A DNA stretch of 64,000 nt from Massilia sp. 9096 (GTDB taxonomy: Bacteria > Pseudomonadota > Gammaproteobacteria > Burkholderiales > Burkholderiaceae_D). Every line of letters starts with the position of its first letter. The first letter of the stretch is position 1. Shown piece after piece: positions 8,865 through 17,276 of the stretch. The DNA lies in contig NZ_JQNN01000002.1 in NCBI RefSeq assembly GCF_000745265.1, positions 62,001 through 126,000 of the forward strand, given 5' to 3'. The translations under genes and the position numbers were made by a program. The notes below the pieces were generated by a model. That model made no database searches. It saw nothing but the letters and a program-made list of their open reading frames with translations, and had not been told where the DNA came from.

Positions 8865-9785
8865 CTACATCATGGTTTGACGAGGCGGCGCGTCAAACCC
8901 TGGAAGCCTGCCGAACTCCTCCGTCACGAAATCGATAAATAGCCGTGTCCGCACGGGCAGGTAACGACGTGAGGGGTAAAGGAGGTACAGGTCCTGGGGC
9001 GGGGCCGACCATGCCGGCAATACCCTTACCAGGTCGCCGCTGTCCAGCAAGTCGCTCACCAGCCAAACCGGACACAGACCGATGCCGCCGCCGAGTACCA
9101 GGGCATCGCGGATCGCCATCGCATTATTCGCGCGAAAGCGGCCGGAAACCGGGATTTGCACCCGCTCGCCCGCACTGTGCAGCTCCATGGTATCGCCCGG
9201 CGTCCACGCAAATCGAATGACATTGTGTGACGACAGTTCCACCGCTTGCTCAGGTAATCCGTGCCGATCGCGATAGGTGGGAGCGGCCACCAGAAAGCGC
9301 GCTGTTCGTGCCAAGTGACGGCCGACCGCATCTGGCGGCAACGTGCCTCCCAGCCTGAAAGCCAGATCGACGCCTTCTTCGACGAGGTCGACGAATCGGT
9401 CATTCAAAACCAACTCGATATCGATTCCGGAATGGTCGACCAGGAACCGCTGCACCATCGTATTTAGGCAATGTTGGCCGAGTCCGACCGGTGCATTGAT
9501 GCGCAGCTGCCCCACCACTTTTCCTGTCAGGCCCTGAACGGCGCCAACCGCGCTGTCGAATTGGTCGAGCAACGCTTTGGTATCCGTGTAAAACCGTTGA
9601 CCCTGTTCCGTCGGCGCCAGCCCGCGTGTGCTGCGCTCGAGCAAACGGGCGCCGAGCATCTGCTCGAGCTGTCCCAGCATTTTGCTCACGGTTGGCTGCG
9701 TCAAGCCAAACACCCGTGCCGCCGCGCTCAAGCTACCCAGCTCGACGGTACGGACAAACACTTCCATGGCGCGGATCCTGTCCAT
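8865..9785 (-). CDS. LysR family transcriptional regulator
   Basis: A 306-aa LysR protein with an N-terminal helix-turn-helix (MEVFVRTVELGSLSAAARVFGLTQPTVSKMLGQLE), RSTRGLAPTEQGQRFY and an effector domain from about residue 90. Divergent from the SGNH hydrolase/OYE pair; the 105-bp intergenic region holds a dyad that could be its site. CBR2 lies just beyond its 3' end. Confidence 0.93.
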   Translation of the reverse strand: MDRIRAMEVFVRTVELGSLSAAARVFGLTQPTVSKMLGQLEQMLGARLLERSTRGLAPTEQGQRFYTDTKALLDQFDSAVGAVQGLTGKVVGQLRINAPVGLGQHCLNTMVQRFLVDHSGIDIELVLNDRFVDLVEEGVDLAFRLGGTLPPDAVGRHLARTARFLVAAPTYRDRHGLPEQAVELSSHNVIRFAWTPGDTMELHSAGERVQIPVSGRFRANNAMAIRDALVLGGGIGLCPVWLVSDLLDSGDLVRVLPAWSAPPQDLYLLYPSRRYLPVRTRLFIDFVTEEFGRLPGFDAPPRQTMM

Positions 9786-9802
9786 GTTGGCCTATTCGAA
9801 AC

Positions 9803-9821
9803 TGGAATGATCAGTCTTCCA
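9803..9821. promoter_or_regulatory. Candidate LysR operator TGGAA-N9-TTCCA
   Basis: Perfect 5-bp inverted arms TGGAA/TTCCA with 9-bp spacer, 18 bp upstream of the LysR start and 70 bp upstream of the SGNH gene. Positional inference. Confidence 0.35.
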
Positions 9822-9890
9822 TTTTAAGGCCTTCAGCGATGTTATGGAATGGCCTATCGTGATGCTCCGAACTATTGAAGGAGAGAAGCA

Positions 9891-11153
9891 ATGACGATGA
9901 AGCCCAGTTCAATCGCTGCGCTGGCGCTCGCCGCCGTATGCGGAGCAAACGCCGTGGCAAACGCCGAGGGTGTTCCCGAGACGCGTTGGGTCACATCATG
10001 GTACGCCGCACCCCAAGCCGTCTGGGATGACGGGTTCATACTGCCGACGAACGTCCCGCGCTGGCTCGACAACCAAGTCTTGCGCGAAACGGTGCGCCTG
10101 AGTGCCGGCGGCCGAGCCGTAAGGATCGTGCTGTCGAATTGTTACGGGAGTGCACAAGTGCAACTGGGTGAAGTGCGGATCGGACTGCGCGATGGTTCCG
10201 CGCCGCCGCAACGTCTGACGTTTTCCGGGCATGCCGACGTCGCGATCCCGCCAGGTGCCGACGTGACGAGCGACCCGCTGACGTGGACGGTTCCGCCGCT
10301 GGCGCGCTTGTCAATCACTACCTATGTGCCCGGCCGTGCAAGGGTGGCGAGCTTTCACTGGGGCGCACGGCAGACGATCGAGGTCGACCAGGGCAAGGAC
10401 ACACGTACAGGCGCAGGCACGCCTCCCGATGCCGTCGGCCATATCGACGGGCGTCTGTTCCTGAATGCGGTCCTGGTCGAAGGGGAAGGGACGGGGCATA
10501 CGGTGGTCACGCTGGGCGATTCGATCACCGACGGCAACGGTTCGACGCCGAACACCGACCGGCGCTGGCCGGATTTTCTCGCGCAGCGGCTTGCATCGCA
10601 TCACATCGGTGTCGCTAACGCCGGCATATCGGGCGCACGCTTGCTGCACGACGGCATGGGACAGAATGCGTTGGCGCGTTTCGAACGGGACGTGCTGGCG
10701 CAGCCGGGCGTCTCGGACGTGATCGTCCTGCTGGGTATCAACGATATCGGCTGGCCCGGCAGCCCCTTTGCGCCCGCCGAGCGCGCGGTGACGTTCGACG
10801 AACTGACCGTAGGCTACCGGCAGCTGGCCGTGGCCGCTCACCTCCGGAACGTTCGTATCACCGTGGGCACGCTGCCGCCGTTCGAAGGCGCTTTGGAAGG
10901 TACTCCGTATGCAGGTCACTACAGCCCTGCCAAGGAGGCCATGCGCACGAGGCTGAACGACTGGATCCGCTCCGCCAGTGCGTTCGACACGGTTGTCGAC
11001 TTCGATGCGGTCTTGCGCGATCCTGACCATCCGCGCCGTTTGCGCGCCGAGTACGACTCCGGCGACCATCTTCATCCTGGCGATGCCGGCTACCGCAGAA
11101 TGGCCGAGGCTGTCGACGTCGCACGGTTGGCCGCCAATGGAGGCAAGCCATGA
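9891..11153 (+). CDS. Secreted SGNH/GDSL-family esterase
   Basis: A 420-aa exported hydrolase. Seen: signal peptide (MKPSSIAALALAAVCGANAVANAE), an N-terminal domain of about 170 residues, then block I VTLGDSITDGNGS near residue 205 (catalytic Ser), block III LLGINDIGWPG near residue 283 (Asn) and block V DHLHPGDAGYRRMAE near residue 398 (Asp/His). All catalytic blocks are present. Such enzymes deacylate carbohydrates or lipids in the periplasm. Ribosome site GGAGAGAAGC before ATG 9891. The stop overlaps the start of the OYE gene by 4 bp, so the two are coupled. Confidence 0.92.
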   Translation: MTMKPSSIAALALAAVCGANAVANAEGVPETRWVTSWYAAPQAVWDDGFILPTNVPRWLDNQVLRETVRLSAGGRAVRIVLSNCYGSAQVQLGEVRIGLRDGSAPPQRLTFSGHADVAIPPGADVTSDPLTWTVPPLARLSITTYVPGRARVASFHWGARQTIEVDQGKDTRTGAGTPPDAVGHIDGRLFLNAVLVEGEGTGHTVVTLGDSITDGNGSTPNTDRRWPDFLAQRLASHHIGVANAGISGARLLHDGMGQNALARFERDVLAQPGVSDVIVLLGINDIGWPGSPFAPAERAVTFDELTVGYRQLAVAAHLRNVRITVGTLPPFEGALEGTPYAGHYSPAKEAMRTRLNDWIRSASAFDTVVDFDAVLRDPDHPRRLRAEYDSGDHLHPGDAGYRRMAEAVDVARLAANGGKP

Positions 11154-12283
11154 GCGCCGCGTTGTTCCATCCATTCGTGCTCGGCCGGCTGCGTCTGCTG
11201 AACCGCATCGTCATGCCGCCGATGACGCGCGCACGTGCTGCCAATGGGGGTGTGCCCACGGCGATGATGGCAGAGTATTACCGTCAGCGCGCATCGGCCG
11301 GGTTGATCATCACGGAAGGCACCCAGGTCAGCCGGCGCGGACAGGGATACGCGTGGATCCCTGGCATCCACAACCCCGCGCAGGTGGAAGGCTGGAAACA
11401 GGTCACCGCAGCGGTGCATGCCGAAGGCGGACGCATCTTTGCGCAGTTGTGGCATGTTGGGAGGCTGTCCCATGTGTCGCTGCAGCCGAACGGCGCGTCG
11501 CCGGTGGCGCTATCGGCGCTGACGGCGCAAGGCGTGCAGGTGTTCATCGACCCGCAAGGCCTCGGCCCTGCAGCCGGAGCCGGCCGGAAAGTACAGCACT
11601 CGCCACCGCGTGCACTGGAGACATCCGAGATTGCCGGCATCGTCGATGAATTCGCCGCTGCGGCTAGCCACGCGATGGCGGCGGGTTTCGACGGCGTCGA
11701 GTTGCACGCCGCGAACGGTTACCTGATCAACCAGTTCATCGATTCCGGCACCAATCGCCGCAGCGACCGGTATGGAGGTTCCCTTGCCAACCGGCTGCGC
11801 TTTCGCGACGAAGTCGCGCGCGCTGTGGCCGCCGTGGCCGGTCCTGAGTGCACCGGCGTCCGCTTCTCGCCGCTGACAACATTGCAAGGCGCTGTCGACG
11901 ACACCCCGGAGTCGACCTATCTGGCGGCCGCGCGCATGCTGGACGAGATCGGCATCGCCTACCTGCATATCGCCGAGGCCGATTGGGACGATGCGCCCGA
12001 GATGCCAATGGCGTTCAGGGAAGCGCTGCGGCTCGTGTATTCGGGTGCGATGCTCTATACTGGCCAATATGACCGCGAGCGGGCAGAAGCGGCCGTCGCC
12101 GCCGGCTGGGCCGATTTGATCGGGTTCGGCAGGCCATTCATCGCCAATCCATATCTTCCACGTCGCTTGGCAAGCGATGCAGTATTCAATCGCGGCAACC
12201 CGGCAGGGTATTTCGGCGGCGGTGCGGAAGGTTATATCGATTATCCGACAGTGGACGAAGTGCGGTCTTCCGTCTCCTCCTGA
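11150..12283 (+). CDS. NADH:flavin oxidoreductase / Old Yellow Enzyme (alkene reductase)
   Basis: A 377-aa FMN-dependent TIM-barrel ene-reductase. Seen: LGRLRLLNRIVMPPMTRARA at the start, the substrate-binding His/Asn pair in ELHAANGYLINQF, the family signature TNRRSDRYGGSLANR, and C-terminal GFGRPFIANPYLPRRL. It reduces activated C=C bonds of enones, nitro-esters and similar electrophiles with NAD(P)H. Overlaps the SGNH gene by ATGA; the divergent LysR at 8865 probably controls both. Confidence 0.94.
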   Translation: MSAALFHPFVLGRLRLLNRIVMPPMTRARAANGGVPTAMMAEYYRQRASAGLIITEGTQVSRRGQGYAWIPGIHNPAQVEGWKQVTAAVHAEGGRIFAQLWHVGRLSHVSLQPNGASPVALSALTAQGVQVFIDPQGLGPAAGAGRKVQHSPPRALETSEIAGIVDEFAAAASHAMAAGFDGVELHAANGYLINQFIDSGTNRRSDRYGGSLANRLRFRDEVARAVAAVAGPECTGVRFSPLTTLQGAVDDTPESTYLAAARMLDEIGIAYLHIAEADWDDAPEMPMAFREALRLVYSGAMLYTGQYDRERAEAAVAAGWADLIGFGRPFIANPYLPRRLASDAVFNRGNPAGYFGGGAEGYIDYPTVDEVRSSVSS

Positions 12284-12365
12284 AAATGACAGTGCGTCAG
12301 CCAGGGTGCTGCGGTATCGCTAGGCCTGCGACATCGCTACCGGTTCGTTCGAACGCATGGCACAG

Positions 12366-12471
12366 GTCCGCTTCTGGCCGGTAGCAGACGGTCGAGCCAG
12401 CATAGCAGGTTGCCAAGTCGACAAACTCTCCAAGTGTCACCACTGGCCGCAACCGACCCGAAGCTGCCGTT
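12366..12471 (+). repeat. CBR3, full cassette-border repeat
   Basis: GTCCGCTTCTGGCCGGTAGC at the left, centre CCAGCATAGCAGGTTGCC, right arm CCGACCCGAAGC. Marks the left edge of the dense array; 12472-12624 to its right has no recognisable gene. Confidence 0.9.
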
Positions 12472-12624
12472 CAGTTGCCGAGAAAAAGCATCCTAAGCGA
12501 CATTGGCGGCCTCATCCTATATCGTCCGGTACCTCGTCACAGTACCGAACGTAGACCGTCCAGATTGTTCCAAACACGAACAGCTAAGCGTTTTGCCAGG
12601 GCTCTAAGGTTCAAGATCCCAGCG

Positions 12625-13899
12625 TCACTCTGCTTCATACGTGTAGCGAAATTTTCCTGGCGGCAGCATTAGGACTGGCATTGGCTTCCCCGCTTCTACC
12701 AGAACCATATCGGCTGGAATCTCACCTTTAACGGCATCTACGCGTACTGCTTTGATAAGCCGCCTGCCCTGTACTGGTAATAAATCTGCAGGGATGGAGT
12801 GAGGAATACGGCCGGCAATGGTGCGCAACCATGCTGGACGGCCGTCTTGGGGTACATAGCGAGGGAAGATGACCTGCATGTCTACATGGCCATCCATTCC
12901 TAGTAAGACTGGATAGCGGCCGTCCTGCGTACGTAAGACGAAAGGTTCTGTTGATGGGAAGGTGTCGACCAGCGCTGCATAGAGTGGCGTTTCCCGAGTA
13001 TGGTCTGGATGGGCATAGAACAGAGTCTGATCGACGTGCAGCATTTCAAGCCCTGTCATCCGATGCAGATATTCCCCCATCAGTACCGGCATGTTCTTGT
13101 CTCTCAATGTCGACTTCAAGAGATGGTGGTAGCCAACATGGATCAATACTTTCGCATTCTTATCTTTATTGAAAATACGTTCCACGAGGTGACGAGCTTG
13201 AGCCTGTTCGCGATCGATAAAGCGCTGTGTTAGATCTTCACCGGACTTAGGCGGTTCATCGTCGTCGTAAGGAACCAGTTTCCAACCATCGGCTAAGGCT
13301 GCGTCAACAAAGTCGGCAAATACAGGATCGCGCGTGTAATAGCCGGTGTCTAGAGTCACTCGGCCCGATTCGACTCCGGGCACGCTGCCTTTGTCCGATG
13401 TGAAAGTTTCGCAAGCAAGATAACTGTAGCCAATCTTTCTCAACTCGGCCGCTAGCTTTTGCGTGAACGCGCGATTCATCGGTACATGGTGTGCCTCGTT
13501 GATCAGTACTACGCGCTTACTCCGCGCCTGCTCTACGATGGCGTGTATTGCATCTTCTGTTCGCACTCCATCTGGGACGCTCCACTTCTCGTCTGACCGG
13601 GGCGACGCGTTCGCACGCCCGAGCATGTCGAACGCATCGATAGCGCCATCGGTATCACCTACGACGGAACGCTGAACGCCCAGGTCTTGTATTTCATGAC
13701 TAAGTCTGCGAATCGTCGCGTCCGTCTCGGGCGCCTTCATAGAATTAACGGATGGCAGAGTGATGCCTGAGATTGCCCCCTCTGCGGCGCGCAAATGCTG
13801 TAAAAAACCGTCTGTCAAAACGGTGTCGTCTTGCGCCGCAGGTGCGGAACCATGCAACAGAAACAGGGAAATTAAGAGCCTTCGAAATCGACCGTGCAC
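12625..13899 (-). CDS. Exported hypothetical protein, possibly EreA/ChaN-like fold
   Basis: A 424-aa protein from a GTG start at 13899, with a signal peptide (RRLLISLFLLHGSAPAAQ). The central part resembles the erythromycin-esterase/ChaN superfamily: VVLINEAHHVPMNRAFTQKL near residue 130, a conserved-looking YLACETFTS, and VLIHVGYHHLLKS near residue 255, which would supply the His/Glu residues of that fold. I cannot assign a reaction. Followed downstream by CBR3 and preceded by CBR4, so it is a one-gene unit of the array and the longest one on this strand before the inserted block. Confidence 0.7.
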   Translation of the reverse strand: MHGRFRRLLISLFLLHGSAPAAQDDTVLTDGFLQHLRAAEGAISGITLPSVNSMKAPETDATIRRLSHEIQDLGVQRSVVGDTDGAIDAFDMLGRANASPRSDEKWSVPDGVRTEDAIHAIVEQARSKRVVLINEAHHVPMNRAFTQKLAAELRKIGYSYLACETFTSDKGSVPGVESGRVTLDTGYYTRDPVFADFVDAALADGWKLVPYDDDEPPKSGEDLTQRFIDREQAQARHLVERIFNKDKNAKVLIHVGYHHLLKSTLRDKNMPVLMGEYLHRMTGLEMLHVDQTLFYAHPDHTRETPLYAALVDTFPSTEPFVLRTQDGRYPVLLGMDGHVDMQVIFPRYVPQDGRPAWLRTIAGRIPHSIPADLLPVQGRRLIKAVRVDAVKGEIPADMVLVEAGKPMPVLMLPPGKFRYTYEAE

Positions 13900-13948
13900 G
13901 TGCTATGTCCTCTTCATTAACTTCGGTGTAGAACGCGGTAGTACCCGA

Positions 13949-14055
13949 CATTCCGCTCCTGGCCTAACCTGGCCGTTCAGCTCAGGATAGCAGGTTGCCG
14001 TCTAGAAAAAGTCACGAACCGTCACGACCGGCAGCAACCGACCCATTCCGGACGT
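13949..14055 (+). repeat. CBR4, full cassette-border repeat
   Basis: Left TTCCGCTCCTGGCC, centre AGGATAGCAGGTTGCC, right CCGACCCATTCCGGACG. The last 22 bases plus the following gene are duplicated at 41316. Confidence 0.88.
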
Positions 14056-14067
14056 AGCTTTCTCTGA

Positions 14068-14586
14068 TTAACGTCGTGTAGGCAGATGTTCGATCAGAGC
14101 GTCGAGTGTCACAGTGTCCTCATCGCCCTGCGCCAGCGATCGTAAGTCGACACCGCTAACGATGCCGCCATGTCGGAACGCCTTGACTTGCGCTAGTTCC
14201 TTTCCATCCTTGACCTTGACAGGAGCCCACTCTACGAACCCTGGTTTCATGTGGACGAGGATGGGCTGATGCGTGATCGGAAAATGTGTACCACCCCATT
14301 CGCCGATTCGGGTGTCGAACGTGTGCGGCCCGGGTTGCATGTCGCCAAGCAGTACCCTATCGACCACGAATTCCGTCTTGTCACATCCGCCATCGTTTGA
14401 AATGCAGACGTATGTAGTTCCATCGGGATTATGACGACCGCTGGCCGCGCAAAGGTCTGCGCAGTACTGGCCACCGCGCGGTTCCAAAGTGACGCGCTCC
14501 ACATGGGCGACGAAAAGTGATTCCTGCGCCTTTGCCGAAGTGCATGCGACCCACGACAGAGCCATGCACAAGAATAGTGTTTTCAT
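14068..14586 (-). CDS. Exported hypothetical protein (copy 1 of duplicated array gene)
   Basis: A 172-aa protein with a signal peptide (MKTLFLCMALSWVACTSAKA). The mature part has four Cys (YCADLCAA, YVCIS, GGCDKTEF) and a TFDTRIGEWGGTHFPITHQP block; family not recognised. The protein is identical to that at 41351-41869, and the duplication extends only from the right arm of CBR4 to the left arm of CBR5. A lone gene, CBR-gene-CBR. Confidence 0.75.
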   Translation of the reverse strand: MKTLFLCMALSWVACTSAKAQESLFVAHVERVTLEPRGGQYCADLCAASGRHNPDGTTYVCISNDGGCDKTEFVVDRVLLGDMQPGPHTFDTRIGEWGGTHFPITHQPILVHMKPGFVEWAPVKVKDGKELAQVKAFRHGGIVSGVDLRSLAQGDEDTVTLDALIEHLPTRR

Positions 14587-14635
14587 AACTGCCGCCGATG
14601 AAGCACAACGAACATGGGTTTTCCTTTCGAGATTT

Positions 14636-14735
14636 ATGGCCGCTTTTGGCCGAACTCGGCCGTTCGGCTCAGCATATTAGGTTGCCTATGCGAAAGGGAA
14701 CTAGACTGTTTGGGCTGGCAGAGCGTTTGTGACCA
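14636..14735 (+). repeat. CBR5, cassette-border repeat with decayed right half
   Basis: ATGGCCGCTTTTGGCCGAAC at the left, GGCCGTTCGGCTCAGCATA and AGGTTGCC in the centre; the right arm is not recognisable. Precedes the BrnA/BrnT unit. Confidence 0.75.
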
Positions 14736-14815
14736 CTCTGCGTGCCCTCCTGCGTACAAGTAACGGCGGCATTTGCCCTGCATTACAAGCGTGCTTGAGG
14801 CAGACAGTCGCGAAA

Positions 14816-15109
14816 CTAATACGCAAGCATTCCGTGTTGCTGAGCGTACTCGAGCAGCGCGTCGTTCATGCGAGTCTGCCAACCGTCGCCGGTGGCCTTG
14901 AACGCGTCGACCACGCGTGCATCAATGCGGATACTGGTAGGGACCTTCCTGACTTCGGCTAGCGGCCTTCCGAGGCGGCGCGCCGGTTTGAATTGAGCCA
15001 GTTCGGCGTCCGTCAGCGGTTGGGCGTCCGGATCGGAAAGCGCTGCGGCGGTGATGGCAGCGTCTTCCTCGAGCGTGGGCAGGGTGGTATCAGGTTTAAG
15101 CTTCGGCAT
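14816..15109 (-). CDS. brnA: BrnA-type antitoxin
   Basis: A 97-aa antitoxin, ATG at 15109 (MPKLKPDTTLPT). The C-terminal half carries the ribbon-helix-helix-like DNA-binding part: VPTSIRIDARVVDAFKATGDGWQTRMNDALLEY, typical of BrnA. Overlaps the 3' end of brnT by 14 bp, the usual toxin-first order of this type II system. BrnA neutralises BrnT and represses the operon; the paired operator-like sites upstream of brnT fit this. Confidence 0.9.
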   Translation of the reverse strand: MPKLKPDTTLPTLEEDAAITAAALSDPDAQPLTDAELAQFKPARRLGRPLAEVRKVPTSIRIDARVVDAFKATGDGWQTRMNDALLEYAQQHGMLAY

Positions 15110-15362
15110 AGTATCTTGCCTCCCTTGAGTTTGCTTTGCGCAGGCTAATGATGCGGCGGCTGTCGTGCCGATCGACGTACACGACCACATACAGGCGTTC
15201 GCCGATATAGCCAATGGCGATCATGCGAGCTTCGCCATAGTTCCTGCGCTCGTCGACACTGACCAATGCGTCATCCCATTCGAAATCGGCCGTCGCAGAA
15301 AGCGATACATCATGCTTCTCGACATTGATCTGGTCTTTGGCATGGTCAAAAGTGATTTGCAT
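15096..15362 (-). CDS. brnT: BrnT-type ribonuclease toxin
   Basis: An 88-aa BrnT toxin, full length. Seen: MQITFDHAKDQINVEKHDVSL, the FEWDDALV and NYGEARMIAIGYIGERLYVVVY strands, and the C-terminal RIISLRKANSREARYYAEA with the conserved Arg/Lys-Ala-Asn motif. BrnT is a RelE-fold ribosome-independent RNase. This pair sits between the two parts of a segment that is contiguous in the second copy at 41-43 kb, so it was gained or lost as a unit. Confidence 0.92.
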   Translation of the reverse strand: MQITFDHAKDQINVEKHDVSLSATADFEWDDALVSVDERRNYGEARMIAIGYIGERLYVVVYVDRHDSRRIISLRKANSREARYYAEA

Positions 15363-15369
15363 ACACTTA

Positions 15370-15419
15370 TTGTATATACGAGAATTTCTGGTTGCAAGGG
15401 ATTTTTGTATATACGCGAA
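15370..15419. promoter_or_regulatory. Twin direct-repeat operator for brnTA
   Basis: TTGTATATACGAGAA at 15370-15384 and TTGTATATACGCGAA at 15405-15419, 35 bp apart, 14 of 15 positions identical, directly upstream of brnT. Likely BrnA/BrnTA binding sites overlapping the promoter. Confidence 0.65.
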
Positions 15420-15527
15420 AAGGCCGGGTCGCCCCGGCGTCCCGACCTTCGCTGCAGCTGAAACCCTTACAAAGCACGAATGTCACTCGCTAAGTAATGA
15501 GTATCGCTCGAAATCGAATGAGTGGTT

Positions 15528-15626
15528 TCGACCTTGGATTCAACCGGTCGACGCAGCATAGCAGGTTGCTTAAGCGAAAAAGTCACGAACGGTTACGACA
15601 GGCTGGAACCGATCCGAAGCAGTCAT
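15528..15626 (+). repeat. CBR6, hybrid cassette-border repeat with IS30-end-like left part
   Basis: Centre CGCAGCATAGCAGGTTGC and right arm CCGATCCGAAGCAG are normal, but the left part reads CTTGGATTCAACCGGTCGAC, which matches the end of the IS30 element at 27113 instead of the usual CGCTTCTGGCCG arm. Confidence 0.75.
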
Positions 15627-15737
15627 AGAGTACATATTAAAATCGCACCCATCACGTGTAGTCGTTCAGCCTTATTAGCCACGATACTCAGCAATTTGGC
15701 GGGCAAATTTCTGAAGAAAAACCTGAACATGCGGCAG

Positions 15738-16100
15738 TTAGTTAGTCAACGCAGCCACGTCATAGTTTTTCGCCCAAGCATTTTTTTCGCCTAAGAAAAT
15801 CTCTTTAATGAAGAAAAAACGGTCCCAAAAAGGGGTTTCTCGAAGTTTTTCGCAGAAGAGTTGGTAGCTCTCATGATCTTTAGCTTCGATCATCCAGATA
15901 TCGGTAATTGTTGCCGTGTAAAACTCAGTGTCATACCAGTTCAATTTCACACCTGTAGAGAATTCTTCGAGAATAGGTTGAAACGTTCCTCGCGCGTGAG
16001 CGAGTCGCTCCTCGAACGAAAAGCCGAGCCACTCTGGAGAAGTCTTAACAAGAAAAAACGCAGTAAATTTTGCATTGAAGTTAACGCTTTGTTGAGTCAT
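15738..16100 (-). CDS. Darcynin family protein (copy 1)
   Basis: A 120-aa protein with the darcynin pattern: KFTAFFLVKTSPEWLGFSFEER near the N-terminus, VKLNWYDTEFYTATITDIWMIEA in the middle and LRETPFWDRFFFIKEI near residue 88. The fold is probably a dimeric alpha-beta barrel; the function is not known. Divergent from the TetR gene at 16180, an arrangement expected of a regulator and its single target. Repeated with two or three base changes at 42137-42499. Confidence 0.85.
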   Translation of the reverse strand: MTQQSVNFNAKFTAFFLVKTSPEWLGFSFEERLAHARGTFQPILEEFSTGVKLNWYDTEFYTATITDIWMIEAKDHESYQLFCEKLRETPFWDRFFFIKEIFLGEKNAWAKNYDVAALTN

Positions 16101-16179
16101 TTTTTAACCTAATGTGTGGGAAAAGAGGCTATAGTATGCGAGCTATAACTCACCTTAACAACTCGCTTTCTTGCTCACC

Positions 16180-16800
16180 ATGCCTTTGACTTCTAAGAAT
16201 CGCCCTATACCCCGCAAGAGCCCCAGGCAGGATCGATCCGCTTACACAGTGAGCACCATCATCGAGGCAGCAGCTCGCATTTTGGAGACAGAAGCTCACA
16301 ACGGCTTCTCTACCAATGCCGTGGCGCATAAAGCAGGAGTCAGCATCGGCACCCTGTACCAATACTTTCCAAACAAAGAGGCAGTTTTGGGAGCCCTTCT
16401 TGCTCGCGAAACCGCTCAGCTTCTCTCACATGCTGAGTTAGCTCTTGAGCAGCCACTTGCCGAAGAGGCTTTTTCGATTCTGATCTCAGCAGCGATCGAG
16501 CATCAATTCAAAAGGCCAAGGCTTGCAAGGATTCTGGACTTTGAAGAAGCGCATCTACCCTTTGACGATGCCACACGAAAAATCAACGATGGTGTTACTG
16601 ATGTTGTCTTGCAAATAATTGGACGCCTTGGCTCCCGCTTTCGGGACACAGACCAGACAGTTGCACAGGATGTGATTGCAATAATTAAGGGACTTGTCGA
16701 TGCCGCCGGTTCCGCTGCCGAAACTGATTCGGTAGCAGTACAAAAGCGGGTTCGGCGCGCAGTATTTGGATATTTATCGCTTCACGATAAACGCGATTGA
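16180..16800 (+). CDS. TetR family transcriptional regulator (copy 1)
   Basis: About 206 aa: N-terminal TetR domain (STIIEAAARILETEAHNGFSTNAVAHKAGVSIGTLYQYFPNKEAVLGALLARE), then a helical ligand domain. Start taken at ATG 16180; 16171 is an alternative and neither has a strong ribosome site. Divides an 79-bp region with the darcynin gene that contains TATAG/CTATA arms near 16128-16145. One of the few array genes pointing along the CBR strand, but it travels with the darcynin gene as a two-gene unit. Confidence 0.9.
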   Translation: MPLTSKNRPIPRKSPRQDRSAYTVSTIIEAAARILETEAHNGFSTNAVAHKAGVSIGTLYQYFPNKEAVLGALLARETAQLLSHAELALEQPLAEEAFSILISAAIEHQFKRPRLARILDFEEAHLPFDDATRKINDGVTDVVLQIIGRLGSRFRDTDQTVAQDVIAIIKGLVDAAGSAAETDSVAVQKRVRRAVFGYLSLHDKRD

Positions 16801-16815
16801 TCAAGTAGCGATTCG

Positions 16816-16879
16816 AATGGCTGCTTATGGCCGATTGCTGACGCATTGTAGCGTCCATTGTTGCCCTGGAGCAGACGTT
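16816..16879 (+). repeat. CBR7, short cassette-border repeat
   Basis: AATGGCTGCTTATGGCCG at the left and GAGCAGACGTT at the right, no AGCATAGCAGG centre. The stop codon of the next gene begins at its last base. Confidence 0.75.
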
Positions 16880-17241
16880 CATGTCAAGTCAGCGACCTGC
16901 CATGACAGTTTGCCGGCTGCATACATCCGAAGTATCCCGCCCGCGCTTGAGGCTACTAACGTTGGGTCATTCGCATAAAGGTCTTTAAGGATCGAAATCG
17001 CCTTTTCTCTTGTTTCTAGATACTGGAGGAGGAAAACTGACGCAGCTTGCCGCAGCTTAACGTCGGTATCATCAGCGAGAGGACCCAGTGCTTCCAGCGC
17101 TATTTTCTGCCTGCGCCACGCCTCAACAATTTTTCCTAGCAGACGGGTTTTGGCGTTAGCCTCTCTGGAGGACCCGTGCTGAATTGCGTGCCACCATGCG
17201 GTGACAGCTTCTGTGAACTTTGATCGGTCGAGATTTTCCAT
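16879..17241 (-). CDS. DUF2019-like HEAT-repeat protein
   Basis: A 120-aa all-helical protein, MENLDRSKFTEAVTAWWHAIQ..., with ALGPLADDTDVKLRQAASVFLLQYL as a HEAT-like helix pair and ISILKDLYANDP. It resembles DUF2019, small HEAT-like proteins often found next to toxins or in integron cassettes. Function unknown. The stop TGA overlaps the CBR7 edge and CBR8 lies 35 bp upstream of the ATG: a compact one-gene unit. Confidence 0.65.
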   Translation of the reverse strand: MENLDRSKFTEAVTAWWHAIQHGSSREANAKTRLLGKIVEAWRRQKIALEALGPLADDTDVKLRQAASVFLLQYLETREKAISILKDLYANDPTLVASSAGGILRMYAAGKLSWQVADLT

Positions 17242-17276
17242 TACGATAGATTTGCCATGTGAAACGTCCAGTATTC

